Under the pieces are notes generated by a model. It was not told the origin of the DNA, made no database searches, and was given only the letters and a program-made list of their open reading frames with translations. From Chryseobacterium sp. BLS98 (GTDB taxonomy: Bacteria > Bacteroidota > Bacteroidia > Flavobacteriales > Weeksellaceae), in assembly GCF_001045445.1 (NCBI RefSeq), contig NZ_LFNF01000002.1:806001-870000 (forward strand): a stretch of DNA of 64,000 nt, read 5' to 3'. The translations under genes were made by a program, and so were the position numbers. Below are positions 9,012 to 16,425 of the stretch, piece after piece (position 1 is the stretch's first letter; every line of letters begins with the position of its first letter).

Positions 9012-9041
9012 TTGCACATATTAGTTTTTTTCATAAATTTA
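9012..9041 (+). promoter_or_regulatory. Promoter of the lipoprotein/secreted-protein array
   Basis: TTGCA at 9012-9016 and TAAATTTA at 9034-9041 have 19 bases between TTG and the -7 box. This is the Bacteroidota sigma spacing, with one mismatch in the -7 box. The predicted start lies near 9048, 35 bases before the first gene of the array. Confidence 0.6.
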
Positions 9042-9082
9042 TCAAAAATTAATTTTTGACCCCTAATCATTAAACTTTAGCT

Positions 9083-9460
9083 ATGAAAAAACATTTATTA
9101 TTATCAGCAATTGCTATAATAAGCATTATCTCCTGTAATAATGAGGGAACAGCTGTAAATACTGTACAAAGCATGAAGACTCCTCAAATGGAAAACTTCG
9201 ACAAAGCTTTCAAAAGTCTAGGCGACCCACAAAACAGACCTACTGAAGAAGAAAAGAAAAGAAATACTTCTGAACTGAGCGACAGAAGGAAGGCCCTCCT
9301 TGTGCCTGCATCCAAAGAACTGATTTTATCTACCGGTATTACAGAAGCTGAGCTGGAAAGAAAAACAGGGGGTGATATGAGCCAGATCATCGTCTGGGCT
9401 ACCAATATCTACATGCAGAAAAGTGATGAGATCCGTAAAAACTTAAAATCTGAGAAATAA
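9083..9460 (+). CDS. Array family A lipoprotein, copy 1
   Basis: 125 residues with a lipoprotein signal peptide ending in a lipobox (IISC, Cys18), so it should be membrane anchored. The mature part is hydrophilic and probably helical: MKTPQMENFDKAF, then GDPQNRPTEEE, then TGGDMSQIIVWAT. This is the most divergent of the five copies (QSMKT for ETMKT, EEKKR for EERKR, ATNIY for ATQIY), with many synonymous differences from the others. The gene family is not one I recognise. The B1 gene starts two bases after its stop. Confidence 0.85.
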   Translation: MKKHLLLSAIAIISIISCNNEGTAVNTVQSMKTPQMENFDKAFKSLGDPQNRPTEEEKKRNTSELSDRRKALLVPASKELILSTGITEAELERKTGGDMSQIIVWATNIYMQKSDEIRKNLKSEK

Positions 9461-9462
9461 TC

Positions 9463-10008
9463 ATGAAAAAGTTTTTACTGCTGCTCGGCATATGCTTTGT
9501 TTCTTCTGCATATGCTCAGGGAGGAATGCTGATCATTCAGAATTTCACCACCAACTATGACTTTCATGGAATAATTTATGCCAATAATTTTGCCGGAGGG
9601 TGCTACCCTTACGTTACTTCCAAAGATCCTTATCCTGTGGTGGTACCGGCAGGTGCTACAGCAAAATACGAAAATTACAGAGACCAGTTCTCATCTTCTT
9701 CCTTTCCGGTTTCTTCGTGGGAAGTTACTCTCGCTTCAGGTTCTGCAGCCACAACAAGACCATGGAACCATCCCAGCCTGATGCCCGGCGGTGTTATTTC
9801 TAATAATACAAGATGGTCTATGTCTAAATTCCAGATGTACCATGCCGGAACTTCTGTGCCGGAAACTTTCTTCAACGGAGATATCGGAGATGCTGCCAAT
9901 CCTTGCATCAGTGCTCCTGATTATATAGATTCATCACCTTACGGAAGCTCCAAGTGGTTCACCATCACTTCAGGCGGAACAGTCTATACTTATCTTGTCA
10001 TCCAATAA
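9463..10008 (+). CDS. Array family B1 secreted protein, copy 1
   Basis: 181 residues: signal peptide (cleavage near AYAQ, residue 19), then a beta-rich domain of about 160 residues. B1 hallmarks are present: GGCYPYV and DAANPCIS (two cysteines, probably a disulfide), NYRDQF, RPWNHPS, PGGVISNNTRW and the C-terminal TYLVIQ. It has no Por secretion tail, so it is probably exported by Sec only. Function unknown; the Gly/Asn/Tyr-rich beta make-up would suit a binding or pore-type domain, but nothing proves that. Confidence 0.85.
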   Translation: MKKFLLLLGICFVSSAYAQGGMLIIQNFTTNYDFHGIIYANNFAGGCYPYVTSKDPYPVVVPAGATAKYENYRDQFSSSSFPVSSWEVTLASGSAATTRPWNHPSLMPGGVISNNTRWSMSKFQMYHAGTSVPETFFNGDIGDAANPCISAPDYIDSSPYGSSKWFTITSGGTVYTYLVIQ

Positions 10009-10028
10009 ATCACTCACCTTATATTACT

Positions 10029-10553
10029 ATGAAAAGAACAGCATTACTTTTATCAGCCCTGGCAGGAGTTCTTTCTTTTGCCCAGAACTCTCCCCTGATT
10101 ATACAAAATTACAGTGCGTATGATGCCGTAGGCAGGCTCCGCACCGGTACACCGGGCACACCCGGCCCTTATATGTACGCAGCTCCTAACTTTCCTTACG
10201 GAACTTACACCGTTCCTGCGGGAGCTATGACACAATACAATACATTCAGCACATCAGGTACAGCTTCTCTTCCTATTACGACATGGTATGTTACAGATCC
10301 TGTCAACCCTGCCAATAGCGGAACATACCCGTACAACCATCCTTTTATTGCATCGGTAATGAATTCTTCCAATATATGGGGAGGATTCCATTTCTGGCTG
10401 ACAGATCCATCTTTAGGAACTGACATGTATCAGCTTGGGAATCCCGTTGTATATTCAGGATTTACTACTTCAGGAACAGGAGCTTTTTCGAGTGCAGACT
10501 GGTTTACCATAACCACGCCTAGCGGCCCGACCACTTACCTGCAGATCTTTTAA
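10029..10553 (+). CDS. Array family B2 secreted protein, copy 1
   Basis: 174 residues with a signal peptide (MKRTALLLSALAGVLSFAQ). The longer in-frame opening upstream overlaps the previous gene and lacks a signal peptide, so ATG 10029 is used. B2 hallmarks: NYSAYDAVGRL, an aromatic/proline segment (PYMYAAPNF), YTVPAG, TYPYNHPF, DWFTITTPSG and the end TYLQIF. It has no cysteines, unlike B1. It aligns with B1 mainly at the first strand (LIIQNYSAYD) and the last 20 residues, so the two subgroups share a fold. Function unknown. Confidence 0.85.
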   Translation: MKRTALLLSALAGVLSFAQNSPLIIQNYSAYDAVGRLRTGTPGTPGPYMYAAPNFPYGTYTVPAGAMTQYNTFSTSGTASLPITTWYVTDPVNPANSGTYPYNHPFIASVMNSSNIWGGFHFWLTDPSLGTDMYQLGNPVVYSGFTTSGTGAFSSADWFTITTPSGPTTYLQIF

Positions 10554-10559
10554 AAAAGG

Positions 10560-10586
10560 GGCAGCTGTTCTGCAGCTGTCTTTTTA
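10560..10586 (+). terminator. Terminator-like hairpin inside the array
   Basis: CAGCTG at 10564-10569 and 10575-10580 (approximate) pair around TTCTG and are followed by TCTTTTTAC. It sits after module 1. No convincing promoter is visible before module 2, so it may act as a partial terminator that lowers expression of the later modules. Confidence 0.5.
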
Positions 10587-10681
10587 CATTTTTGTTACAG
10601 CGAGCAGTGTTTTTTGCTCTCTGAGGATTTTCTGTGCCTAAATTCAAACCTATTTTAATCTTTATTCTAATATAATTAATC

Positions 10682-11059
10682 ATGAAAAAAATTCTTTTAT
10701 CGGCCATGATAGCCATAATTACATTAACATCGTGCCATAACGAAAACACTGCTGTCAATACGGTGGAAACTATGAAAACCCCACAGATGGAAAACTTCGA
10801 CAAAGCTTTTAAAAGTCTTGGTGATCCGCAGAACAGACCTACCGAAGAGGAAAGAAAAAGAAACACTTCCGAACTGAACGACAGAAGAAAGGCTCTTCTT
10901 GTTCCGGCTTCTAAAGAACTCATCCTTTCTACAGGTATTACAGAAGCTGAGCTGACCAGAAAAACCGGCGGCGATATGAGCCAGATTATTGTATGGGCTA
11001 CCCAGATCTATATGCAGAAAAGCGATGAGATCAGAAAAAATATTAAATCCGATAAATAA
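10682..11059 (+). CDS. Array family A lipoprotein, copy 2
   Basis: 125 residues; the lipobox is LTSC. After the lipid-anchored Cys it differs from copy 5 at about six positions (HNEN for NNEG, SELN for SELS, EAEL for ETEL). Within residues 31-57 it is identical to all other copies. It lies 128 bases downstream of module 1, the largest gap in the array. Family unrecognised. Confidence 0.85.
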   Translation: MKKILLSAMIAIITLTSCHNENTAVNTVETMKTPQMENFDKAFKSLGDPQNRPTEEERKRNTSELNDRRKALLVPASKELILSTGITEAELTRKTGGDMSQIIVWATQIYMQKSDEIRKNIKSDK

Positions 11060-11084
11060 AACTAACCATTCAATTTATTAAAGT

Positions 11085-11630
11085 ATGAAAAAATTAACTG
11101 TTATTCTAGGGATACTGGCAGGAATAGGTATTTCTGCACAATCTTCCTTAATGGTGATCAATAATTACAGCGCTTATGATGCTGAAGGAAGGTTTATGAC
11201 GGTAGGGTCAGCCGGCACGGGATCGTCTCAACCCTATATGTATGCCCTTCCGAATCCTCCTTACTCAGTGTATACTATTCCTGCAGGAGGCTACACGAAG
11301 TACACCAAATTTGATAATACAGGCAGCCCGAATCCTATTCCCATTCCCGGATGGTATTATATTGATCCTTTAAACAGCTCCAATACCGGCAATTATCCGT
11401 ACAACCATCCTATCATCACAGCCGTTACTCCTGTCGATGAATGGATGGGCTTCGCTTTCAGGCTTACAGATACTACGGGATATACGTATGATACTTTTGA
11501 GGTAGGAGATCCGGTTCTTTCCAACGGTTTCTTAAGTTCGAGCCAGACAGGGCCCAACACCACTGTTTCTGCAGACTGGTTTACCATCACAACACCGGGC
11601 GGACTGGTTACCTATTTCCAAATCTATTAA
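11085..11630 (+). CDS. Array family B2 secreted protein, copy 2
   Basis: 181 residues, signal peptide ending near GISAQ. It shows B2 hallmarks: NYSAYDAEGRF, PYMYALPNPPY, YTIPAGGYTKY, NYPYNHPI, DWFTITTPGG and the end TYFQIY. No cysteines in the mature protein. This is the only module whose lipoprotein is followed by a B2 protein alone, which shows that B1 is not obligatory in each module. Confidence 0.85.
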   Translation: MKKLTVILGILAGIGISAQSSLMVINNYSAYDAEGRFMTVGSAGTGSSQPYMYALPNPPYSVYTIPAGGYTKYTKFDNTGSPNPIPIPGWYYIDPLNSSNTGNYPYNHPIITAVTPVDEWMGFAFRLTDTTGYTYDTFEVGDPVLSNGFLSSSQTGPNTTVSADWFTITTPGGLVTYFQIY

Positions 11631-11669
11631 ACACCCTGAAGTTAACGTCTAAAAAATATTTAACTACTT

Positions 11670-12041
11670 ATGAAAAAACTATTCTTATCATCGGCCTTTG
11701 CCCTATTAACTCTGGCATCATGCTCTAATGAAGGGACTGCCGTCAATACGGTGGAAACCATGAAGACTCCACAAATGGAAAACTTCGACAAAGCTTTTAA
11801 AAGTCTTGGTGATCCGCAGAACAGACCTACCGAAGAAGAAAGAAAAAGAAACACTTCCGAACTGAGCGACAGAAGAAAGGCTCTTCTTGTTCCGGCTTCC
11901 AAAGAACTTATCCTTTCCACAGGCGTTACAGAAGTTGAACTGACCAGAAAAACTGGCGGTGACATGAGCCAGATTATTGTATGGGCTACACAGATCTATA
12001 TGCAAAAAAGCGATGAGATCAGAAAAAATATCAAATCTTAA
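11670..12041 (+). CDS. Array family A lipoprotein, copy 3
   Basis: 123 residues, lipobox LASC. It ends two residues earlier than its paralogs (KNIKS). The central segment (residues 31-57) is the same as in every copy. Nucleotide identity with copies 2, 4 and 5 is very high in this segment, including at synonymous sites, and lower outside it. That pattern fits gene conversion acting on the middle of the gene. Confidence 0.85.
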   Translation: MKKLFLSSAFALLTLASCSNEGTAVNTVETMKTPQMENFDKAFKSLGDPQNRPTEEERKRNTSELSDRRKALLVPASKELILSTGVTEVELTRKTGGDMSQIIVWATQIYMQKSDEIRKNIKS

Positions 12042-12052
12042 AGATAATTATC

Positions 12053-12619
12053 ATGAAAAAAATATTAACATTATTAGGCCTAGCAGCATTTTCTCTTGGA
12101 TATTCTCAAGGAGGAACCCTTATACTGAACAATTATTCCCAATATGATTTCAAAGGATTCATAATAGCTAATAATTTTGCCGGAGGGTGTTATCCCTACA
12201 TCAGCTCCAACAATCCGGATATGGTAACAGTGCCCGCCAATTCTCATATAGGTAATGGCAATGCATTGATATATACCAATTACAGGGACCAATACACTTC
12301 TTCTCTGTACCCGATGACGGAATGGCACGTCAGTACATCATCCGCACCCGGTATACCAAGGTTATGGAACCATCCGGCCGTAATGCCCGGCGGAGTCCTT
12401 TCAAACAATACAAAATGGGCCACTACCAAATTCGTAATGTACTATCCTGGAACAACCACTCTTGCTCCGGATAATTTTAACGGTGCTATCACGCTGGCAG
12501 GCAACTCCACTTGCTACAGCGCCTCGGACAGTATGATGAGTTCGACAGGTAACAATAGTGCAGAAATATTCACGCTATCAAGCGGCGGAACGACCTATAC
12601 CTATATCCAACTGTATTAA
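12053..12619 (+). CDS. Array family B1 secreted protein, copy 2
   Basis: 188 residues, signal peptide ending near GYSQG. It carries GGCYPYIS, VPANSHIGNG, NYRDQYTSS, RLWNHPA, PGGVLSNNTKW and the second Cys in NSTCYSAS; it ends in TYIQLY. The VPANSHxGNG insertion is shared with copies 3 and 5 but is replaced by VPAGATAKY in copy 1. Twelve bases separate it from a second B1 gene in the same module. Confidence 0.85.
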   Translation: MKKILTLLGLAAFSLGYSQGGTLILNNYSQYDFKGFIIANNFAGGCYPYISSNNPDMVTVPANSHIGNGNALIYTNYRDQYTSSLYPMTEWHVSTSSAPGIPRLWNHPAVMPGGVLSNNTKWATTKFVMYYPGTTTLAPDNFNGAITLAGNSTCYSASDSMMSSTGNNSAEIFTLSSGGTTYTYIQLY

Positions 12620-12631
12620 TTTGAATTCTTT

Positions 12632-13189
12632 ATGAAAAAAATATTCACCATTCTTTCAATAGCATTGTTTTCAGCTGCCTATTCCCAAAGCAGTATTATG
12701 ATTGTTAATAATTATTCTACCACTTACGATTTCCAGGGAAATATCAGTGCTCACAATTTTTCAGGAGGATGTTATCCCTATGTAACCTCAAGTACACCCG
12801 CAACGATTACTGTTCCTGCGAATTCACATACAGGTAACGGTCATGAGCTTGCCTATAAAAATTTCAGAGACCAGTTTACCGGTTCAGCGTATCCTACTAC
12901 CAACTGGACAGTACAGTTGAGCCCCACCACAACCCAGGTACGTGCCTGGAACCATATAAGTATAGCACCCGGAGGAGTTATTGCTTCAAATGTAAAATGG
13001 GCCTCTTCACAGTTCCAGATGTATTTTGCAGGAACTTCCACACCGGAACCGGCTTTCAGCGGACTGATCGGAGAATCTCCTGATCCATGTACAGGAGCTA
13101 CCGGCTATATTTCAACGCCTTACGGGGATGCCGAGTGGTTCAATATCACTACAGGAAATGTAGATTATTCTTATCTGCAAATTTATTAG
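12632..13189 (+). CDS. Array family B1 secreted protein, copy 3
   Basis: 185 residues, signal peptide ending near AYSQS. Hallmarks: GGCYPYVT, VPANSHTGNG, NFRDQFTGS, RAWNHIS, PGGVIASNVKW, second Cys in PDPCTGA, end SYLQIY. It is the second B1 protein of module 3 and is clearly diverged from its immediate neighbour. The pair is therefore an old duplication or was kept for different specificities. Confidence 0.85.
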   Translation: MKKIFTILSIALFSAAYSQSSIMIVNNYSTTYDFQGNISAHNFSGGCYPYVTSSTPATITVPANSHTGNGHELAYKNFRDQFTGSAYPTTNWTVQLSPTTTQVRAWNHISIAPGGVIASNVKWASSQFQMYFAGTSTPEPAFSGLIGESPDPCTGATGYISTPYGDAEWFNITTGNVDYSYLQIY

Positions 13190-13223
13190 TCAAAAAAAAA
13201 TCAAACCTAAATTCTAATTAATT

Positions 13224-13601
13224 ATGAAAAAACTTTTTTTATCGGCAGCTTTTGCCGCTTTAACTATGGTTTCGTGTAACAACGAAGGAACTGCTGTCAA
13301 TACCGTGGAAACTATGAAGACTCCACAAATGGAAAACTTCGACAAAGCTTTTAAAAGTCTTGGTGATCCACAAAACAGACCTACCGAAGAGGAAAGAAAA
13401 AGAAATACTTCGGAATTGAGCGACAGAAGAAAGGCTCTTCTTGTTCCCGCTTCAAAAGAATTAATCCTGTCCACAGGCGTTACAGAGGGGGAACTAATGA
13501 GAAAAACAGGCGGTGACATGAGCCAGATCATTGTTTGGGCTACCCAGGTCTATATGCAAAAGAGTGATGAGATCCGTAAAAACATTAAATCTGATAAATA
13601 G
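13224..13601 (+). CDS. Array family A lipoprotein, copy 4
   Basis: 125 residues, lipobox MVSC. It differs from copy 5 at only five residues over the full length. The 20 bases before the start (ending AATTCTAATTAATT) and the signal-peptide codons are also almost identical to copy 5. The A gene and its leader were therefore copied together recently. The next gene begins at the base after its stop codon. Confidence 0.85.
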   Translation: MKKLFLSAAFAALTMVSCNNEGTAVNTVETMKTPQMENFDKAFKSLGDPQNRPTEEERKRNTSELSDRRKALLVPASKELILSTGVTEGELMRKTGGDMSQIIVWATQVYMQKSDEIRKNIKSDK

Positions 13602-14156
13602 ATGATGAAAAAGATTTTGTCAATATTAGGTATTGCCGCATCCATAGCTGCTTATGCACAAGGAACCCTTATTATCAACAATTATACAATTTATGATTAC
13701 AGGGGAGATGTAATCGCACACAATTTGTTTGCGCCATGCTATCCCAGAGTGGTCAACAATGTTCCTATCATAGTGCCTGCCAATTCCAATACGGGAACCG
13801 GAACCCAGCTCCAGTATGATAACTTCAGAGATCAGTATACTTCTTCTTTGTATCCTATGGCTGAATGGAGTGTAGCAACCTCTCCCAATACGACGAATGT
13901 AAGACCGTGGGATCACCCTGCTTTAGTTCCCGGAGGCACATTTTCAAACAATACGAGATGGGGCATCACTAAATTCGGGATGGTCTATGCAGGGACCAAT
14001 AATAATGTTGTTGGGTTCAGTGCCAATATAGCTATAGCGGGAAATCCATGTTATACTTATCCGGATTATTTTACGACTCCAAGCGGAGCGAACAGTGGGG
14101 AAATGTTTACCATTACCAGCGGAAGTCAGGTGACCACCTATCTTCAGCTTTATTAA
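13602..14156 (+). CDS. Array family B1 secreted protein, copy 4
   Basis: 184 residues, starting with two Met codons (13602 or 13605), signal peptide ending near AYAQG. Hallmarks: APCYPRVV, VPANSNTGTG, NFRDQYTSS, RPWDHPA (Asp in place of the usual Asn), PGGTFSNNTRW, second Cys in GNPCYTYPDY, end TYLQLY. It directly follows its lipoprotein with no gap, implying coupled translation. Confidence 0.85.
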   Translation: MMKKILSILGIAASIAAYAQGTLIINNYTIYDYRGDVIAHNLFAPCYPRVVNNVPIIVPANSNTGTGTQLQYDNFRDQYTSSLYPMAEWSVATSPNTTNVRPWDHPALVPGGTFSNNTRWGITKFGMVYAGTNNNVVGFSANIAIAGNPCYTYPDYFTTPSGANSGEMFTITSGSQVTTYLQLY

Positions 14157-14185
14157 TCAAAATTCAACTTAAATTCTAATTAATT

Positions 14186-14563
14186 ATGAAAAAACTTTTT
14201 TTATCGGCAGCTTTTGCCGCTTTAACTCTGGTTTCATGCAACAATGAAGGAACCGCTGTCAATACCGTGGAAACTATGAAGACTCCACAAATGGAAAATT
14301 TCGACAAAGCTTTTAAAAGTCTTGGTGATCCGCAAAACAGACCTACCGAAGAGGAAAGAAAAAGAAATACTTCGGAACTGAGCGACAGAAGAAAGGCTCT
14401 TCTTGTTCCTGCTTCAAAAGAGCTAATCCTGTCCACAGGAATTACAGAAACTGAATTAATGAGAAAAACCGGCGGCGACATGAGCCAGATTATTGTATGG
14501 GCTACCCAGATCTATATGCAGAAAAGTGATGAGATCCGTAAAAACATTAAATCTGATCAATAA
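14186..14563 (+). CDS. Array family A lipoprotein, copy 5
   Basis: 125 residues, lipobox LVSC. It is nearly identical to copy 4 (five differences). Its last stop base is the first base of the next start codon (TAATG). The strict conservation of the mature domain across all copies contrasts with the spread of the adjacent B proteins. Confidence 0.85.
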   Translation: MKKLFLSAAFAALTLVSCNNEGTAVNTVETMKTPQMENFDKAFKSLGDPQNRPTEEERKRNTSELSDRRKALLVPASKELILSTGITETELMRKTGGDMSQIIVWATQIYMQKSDEIRKNIKSDQ

Positions 14564-15117
14564 TGAAAAAGCTATTAACCATATTGGGAATCACGGCAAC
14601 GTCGTTCGCTTATTCCCAGGGGATGTTCATCCTCAATAATTATTCCCCTCATGATTATCACGGAAATCTCATGGCCATGAATCTTAGCGGCTGTATTCCG
14701 GCTGTCATCAACAATGACCCTGCTACAATTATTGTTCCTGCCAACTCACACATGGGAAACGGACTTGCATGGAAGATAGATAATTACAGAGACCAGTTCG
14801 GCAGTTCCCTGTACCCTATTAATAACTGGCTTGTAACACTTAGCTCATCATCTTCAACCGTGAGATCATGGAACCATCCCAGCCTTATACCGGGCGGAGT
14901 AATTGCCAATAATACCAAGTGGGTCACTTCTAAATTTGCCATGTATTACGCAGGAACCGGTAATAAAGTATTCGGATTCAATACGAATTTGGGAGATGCT
15001 ACCCCGAATACATGTGTCACCAGTGTAGATTATTTCTCCACTCCGGATGGCTCCGCAGAATGGTTTACCATTACAGCAGGTACTGATACAACAACTTATC
15101 TACAAATTTATCCATGA
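14563..15117 (+). CDS. Array family B1 secreted protein, copy 5
   Basis: 184 residues, signal peptide ending near AYSQG. Hallmarks: LSGCIPAVI (first Cys), VPANSHMGNG, NYRDQFGSS, RSWNHPS, PGGVIANNTKW, second Cys in NTCVTSVDY, end TYLQIYP. It overlaps the preceding lipoprotein gene by one base and the following B2 gene by four (ATGA), so module 5 is fully translationally coupled. Confidence 0.85.
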   Translation: MKKLLTILGITATSFAYSQGMFILNNYSPHDYHGNLMAMNLSGCIPAVINNDPATIIVPANSHMGNGLAWKIDNYRDQFGSSLYPINNWLVTLSSSSSTVRSWNHPSLIPGGVIANNTKWVTSKFAMYYAGTGNKVFGFNTNLGDATPNTCVTSVDYFSTPDGSAEWFTITAGTDTTTYLQIYP

Positions 15118-15671
15118 AAAAAACAGCAGCTTTATTATTGGGCCTAGCAGGAATATTTTCCTCAGCCCAGACCTCTTCTTTTGTGTTTAATAATTACAAT
15201 GCTTACGACGCCGTAGGAAGACTGATGACCTGCAGCCCGACCCCGGGACTGATTAAATATATGTATGCCTCTCCAAACGGAACATTCGGAACCTATACGA
15301 TGCCGGGAGGAATTTCTTCTTCTTACGCATCTTTCGGAACTACCGGCCTGGCACCTTTCCCTATGAACATGATGCAATGGAATGTGACTGATCCTACCAA
15401 TACAAACAACAACGCATCATATCCTTATAATCATAATTTTATAACATCTACGATGTCAGCTATCAATGAATGGGCATCATTTCATTTTGTACTTCGTGAC
15501 AGCGCAGGAAATGCCATTGATTCCTTTCTTGTGGGAGACCCTGCTGTTGCAATCAATGCGGGTGTGACAGCAAACGCCTATCAGATTGGCGCCAGCAGCG
15601 GGATAGAAGCAGAATGGTTTACCATTACCACATCCACCGGAAAGGTGACCTATTTCAGTATTTATCCATAG
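15114..15671 (+). CDS. Array family B2 secreted protein, copy 3
   Basis: 185 residues, signal peptide ending near FSSAQ. B2 hallmarks: NYNAYDAVGRLMTC, KYMYASPNG, YTMPGG, SYPYNHNF, EWFTITTSTG, end TYFSIYP. It has one Cys after the YDAVGR segment and no partner. It is the last gene of the array, followed at once by a strong terminator. Confidence 0.85.
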   Translation: MKKTAALLLGLAGIFSSAQTSSFVFNNYNAYDAVGRLMTCSPTPGLIKYMYASPNGTFGTYTMPGGISSSYASFGTTGLAPFPMNMMQWNVTDPTNTNNNASYPYNHNFITSTMSAINEWASFHFVLRDSAGNAIDSFLVGDPAVAINAGVTANAYQIGASSGIEAEWFTITTSTGKVTYFSIYP

Positions 15672-15675
15672 ATAG

Positions 15676-15706
15676 AAAAAAGCGGAGACTGGTCTCCGCT
15701 TTTTTA
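15676..15706. terminator. Terminator closing the array
   Basis: GCGGAGA and TCTCCGC form the core of a stem with A and T runs on both sides (about 15677-15704). It can end the array on the plus strand and lies just beyond the 3' end of rnpB on the minus strand, so it may serve both. Confidence 0.85.
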
Positions 15707-15736
15707 TTGTAAAAAGTTTGTATCGAATAAAAATCA

Positions 15737-16056
15737 CGAGAAAATCTGTAAGCCGGATTTTGTTCTTCCGAAGAAGCGCCTGTTATTTATCTGCGTCTTA
15801 CATTGCTGCAAGACTTGAGCTGATTACCCCTCGGCTTTCAGGACGAGCCGCCCCTATTTTCATTGCTGAAAAGAACCGATATACTTATCATTGCACCGCA
15901 AAGAGTTTACCTGGTTTCACTACAGCCGAACTGTACCTGCTTTCTGTTGCACTTGTCCTACCCTCACGGGTGACGGATGTTATCCGCTTTGCTGCTCTAT
16001 GGTGTCCGGACTTTCCTACCCCTGCCGAAACAGGAATCAACAAGCCGATTTTCTCG
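15737..16056 (-). ncRNA. rnpB: RNase P RNA (type A)
   Basis: Catalytic RNA of ribonuclease P, which trims tRNA 5' leaders. Read on the minus strand, the conserved blocks occur in order: GGAAAGTCCGGACACC, GGACAAGTGCAACAGAAAGC, GTGAAACCAGGTAAACTC, GAGGGGTAATCAGCTC, GACGCAGATAAATAACAG and AAAATCCGGCTTAC. The ends pair as helix P1 (CGAGAAAATC at the 5' end with GATTTTCTCG at the 3' end), which sets the limits at 16056 and 15737. Length is about 320 nt. No protein gene on either strand here is credible. Confidence 0.95.
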
Positions 16057-16062
16057 CGGCTG

Positions 16063-16070
16063 CAAAGATA
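16063..16070 (-). promoter_or_regulatory. -7 element of the rnpB promoter
   Basis: On the minus strand this reads TATCTTTG, a full TAnnTTTG match. Initiation six to seven bases downstream would fall at about 16056-16057, exactly at the 5' side of helix P1. Confidence 0.6.
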
Positions 16071-16093
16071 CGGATTATTTGGTGATTTTGTTG

Positions 16094-16364
16094 ATTTGAC
16101 GATGTGATGATTTGGCAATTTGACGATGCGAAGATTTGTTGATGTGTTAATGTTGCGCGTGAAAAATGGGTCAGCAATCGATGTGAGAAGATGTGAGAGC
16201 TGATTGTTTTTAGGTTTTGGCTGAAGCCGGATGATTTTTATTTTTTGTTGAATGGATTAGAGTTTACTCCAATTGAATATTAAAATGGACCAATAAGTTC
16301 AACAACGCTTAACCACCATCAAATCTTCGCATCGTCAAATTGCCAAATCATCACATCGTCAAAT
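16094..16364. repeat. 45-bp perfect inverted repeat flanking 181 bp
   Basis: Bases 16094-16138 and 16320-16364 are exact reverse complements. The arms are built from words such as GATGATTTG and ATTTGACGATG, with ATTTGACGATG appearing twice inside each arm. The 181-base interior has no ORF, but contains a small palindrome (GGCTGAAGCC, about 16219-16228) and the word ATGTGAGAGCTG, seen again near 48382. It looks like a non-autonomous dispersed repeat (MITE-like) between rnpB and the sigma-factor gene. No target-site duplication was identified. Confidence 0.75.
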
Positions 16365-16425
16365 TAACCCCTCATCATATCAACAAATCAACACATTATT
16401 ATTATCTTCGTGCCATTATATAACT

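Larger units (their letters stand above)
9083..15671 (+). repeat. Tandem gene array: five lipoprotein + secreted-protein modules
   Basis: Thirteen consecutive same-strand genes belong to two families. Family A (five copies, 123-125 aa) are nearly identical lipoproteins. Family B (eight copies) are secreted proteins of about 175-190 aa in two subgroups. B1 has two conserved cysteines plus FRDQ and WNHP or WDHP. B2 has AYDAVGR or AYDAEGR and YPYNH. The order is A-B1-B2, A-B2, A-B1-B1, A-B1, A-B1-B2. Genes inside a module are 0-25 bases apart or overlap; modules are 29-128 bases apart. The block ends at a strong terminator (15676-15706). Confidence 0.9.

Noticed and set aside
11660..11965. Minus-strand ORFs of about 100 codons opposite each family A gene
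   Set aside because: They recur only because the A genes are near identical; they have no start signals and mirror the plus-strand codons.
9083..15671. Type IX secretion cargo or polymorphic toxin/immunity locus
   Set aside because: The secreted proteins lack a Por tail, and no nuclease, deaminase or immunity-type domain is visible. Toxin/immunity remains only one of several hypotheses.
15718..16118. Overlapping ORFs of up to 129 codons on both strands
   Set aside because: The region has the conserved blocks of RNase P RNA in order, which explains the sequence.
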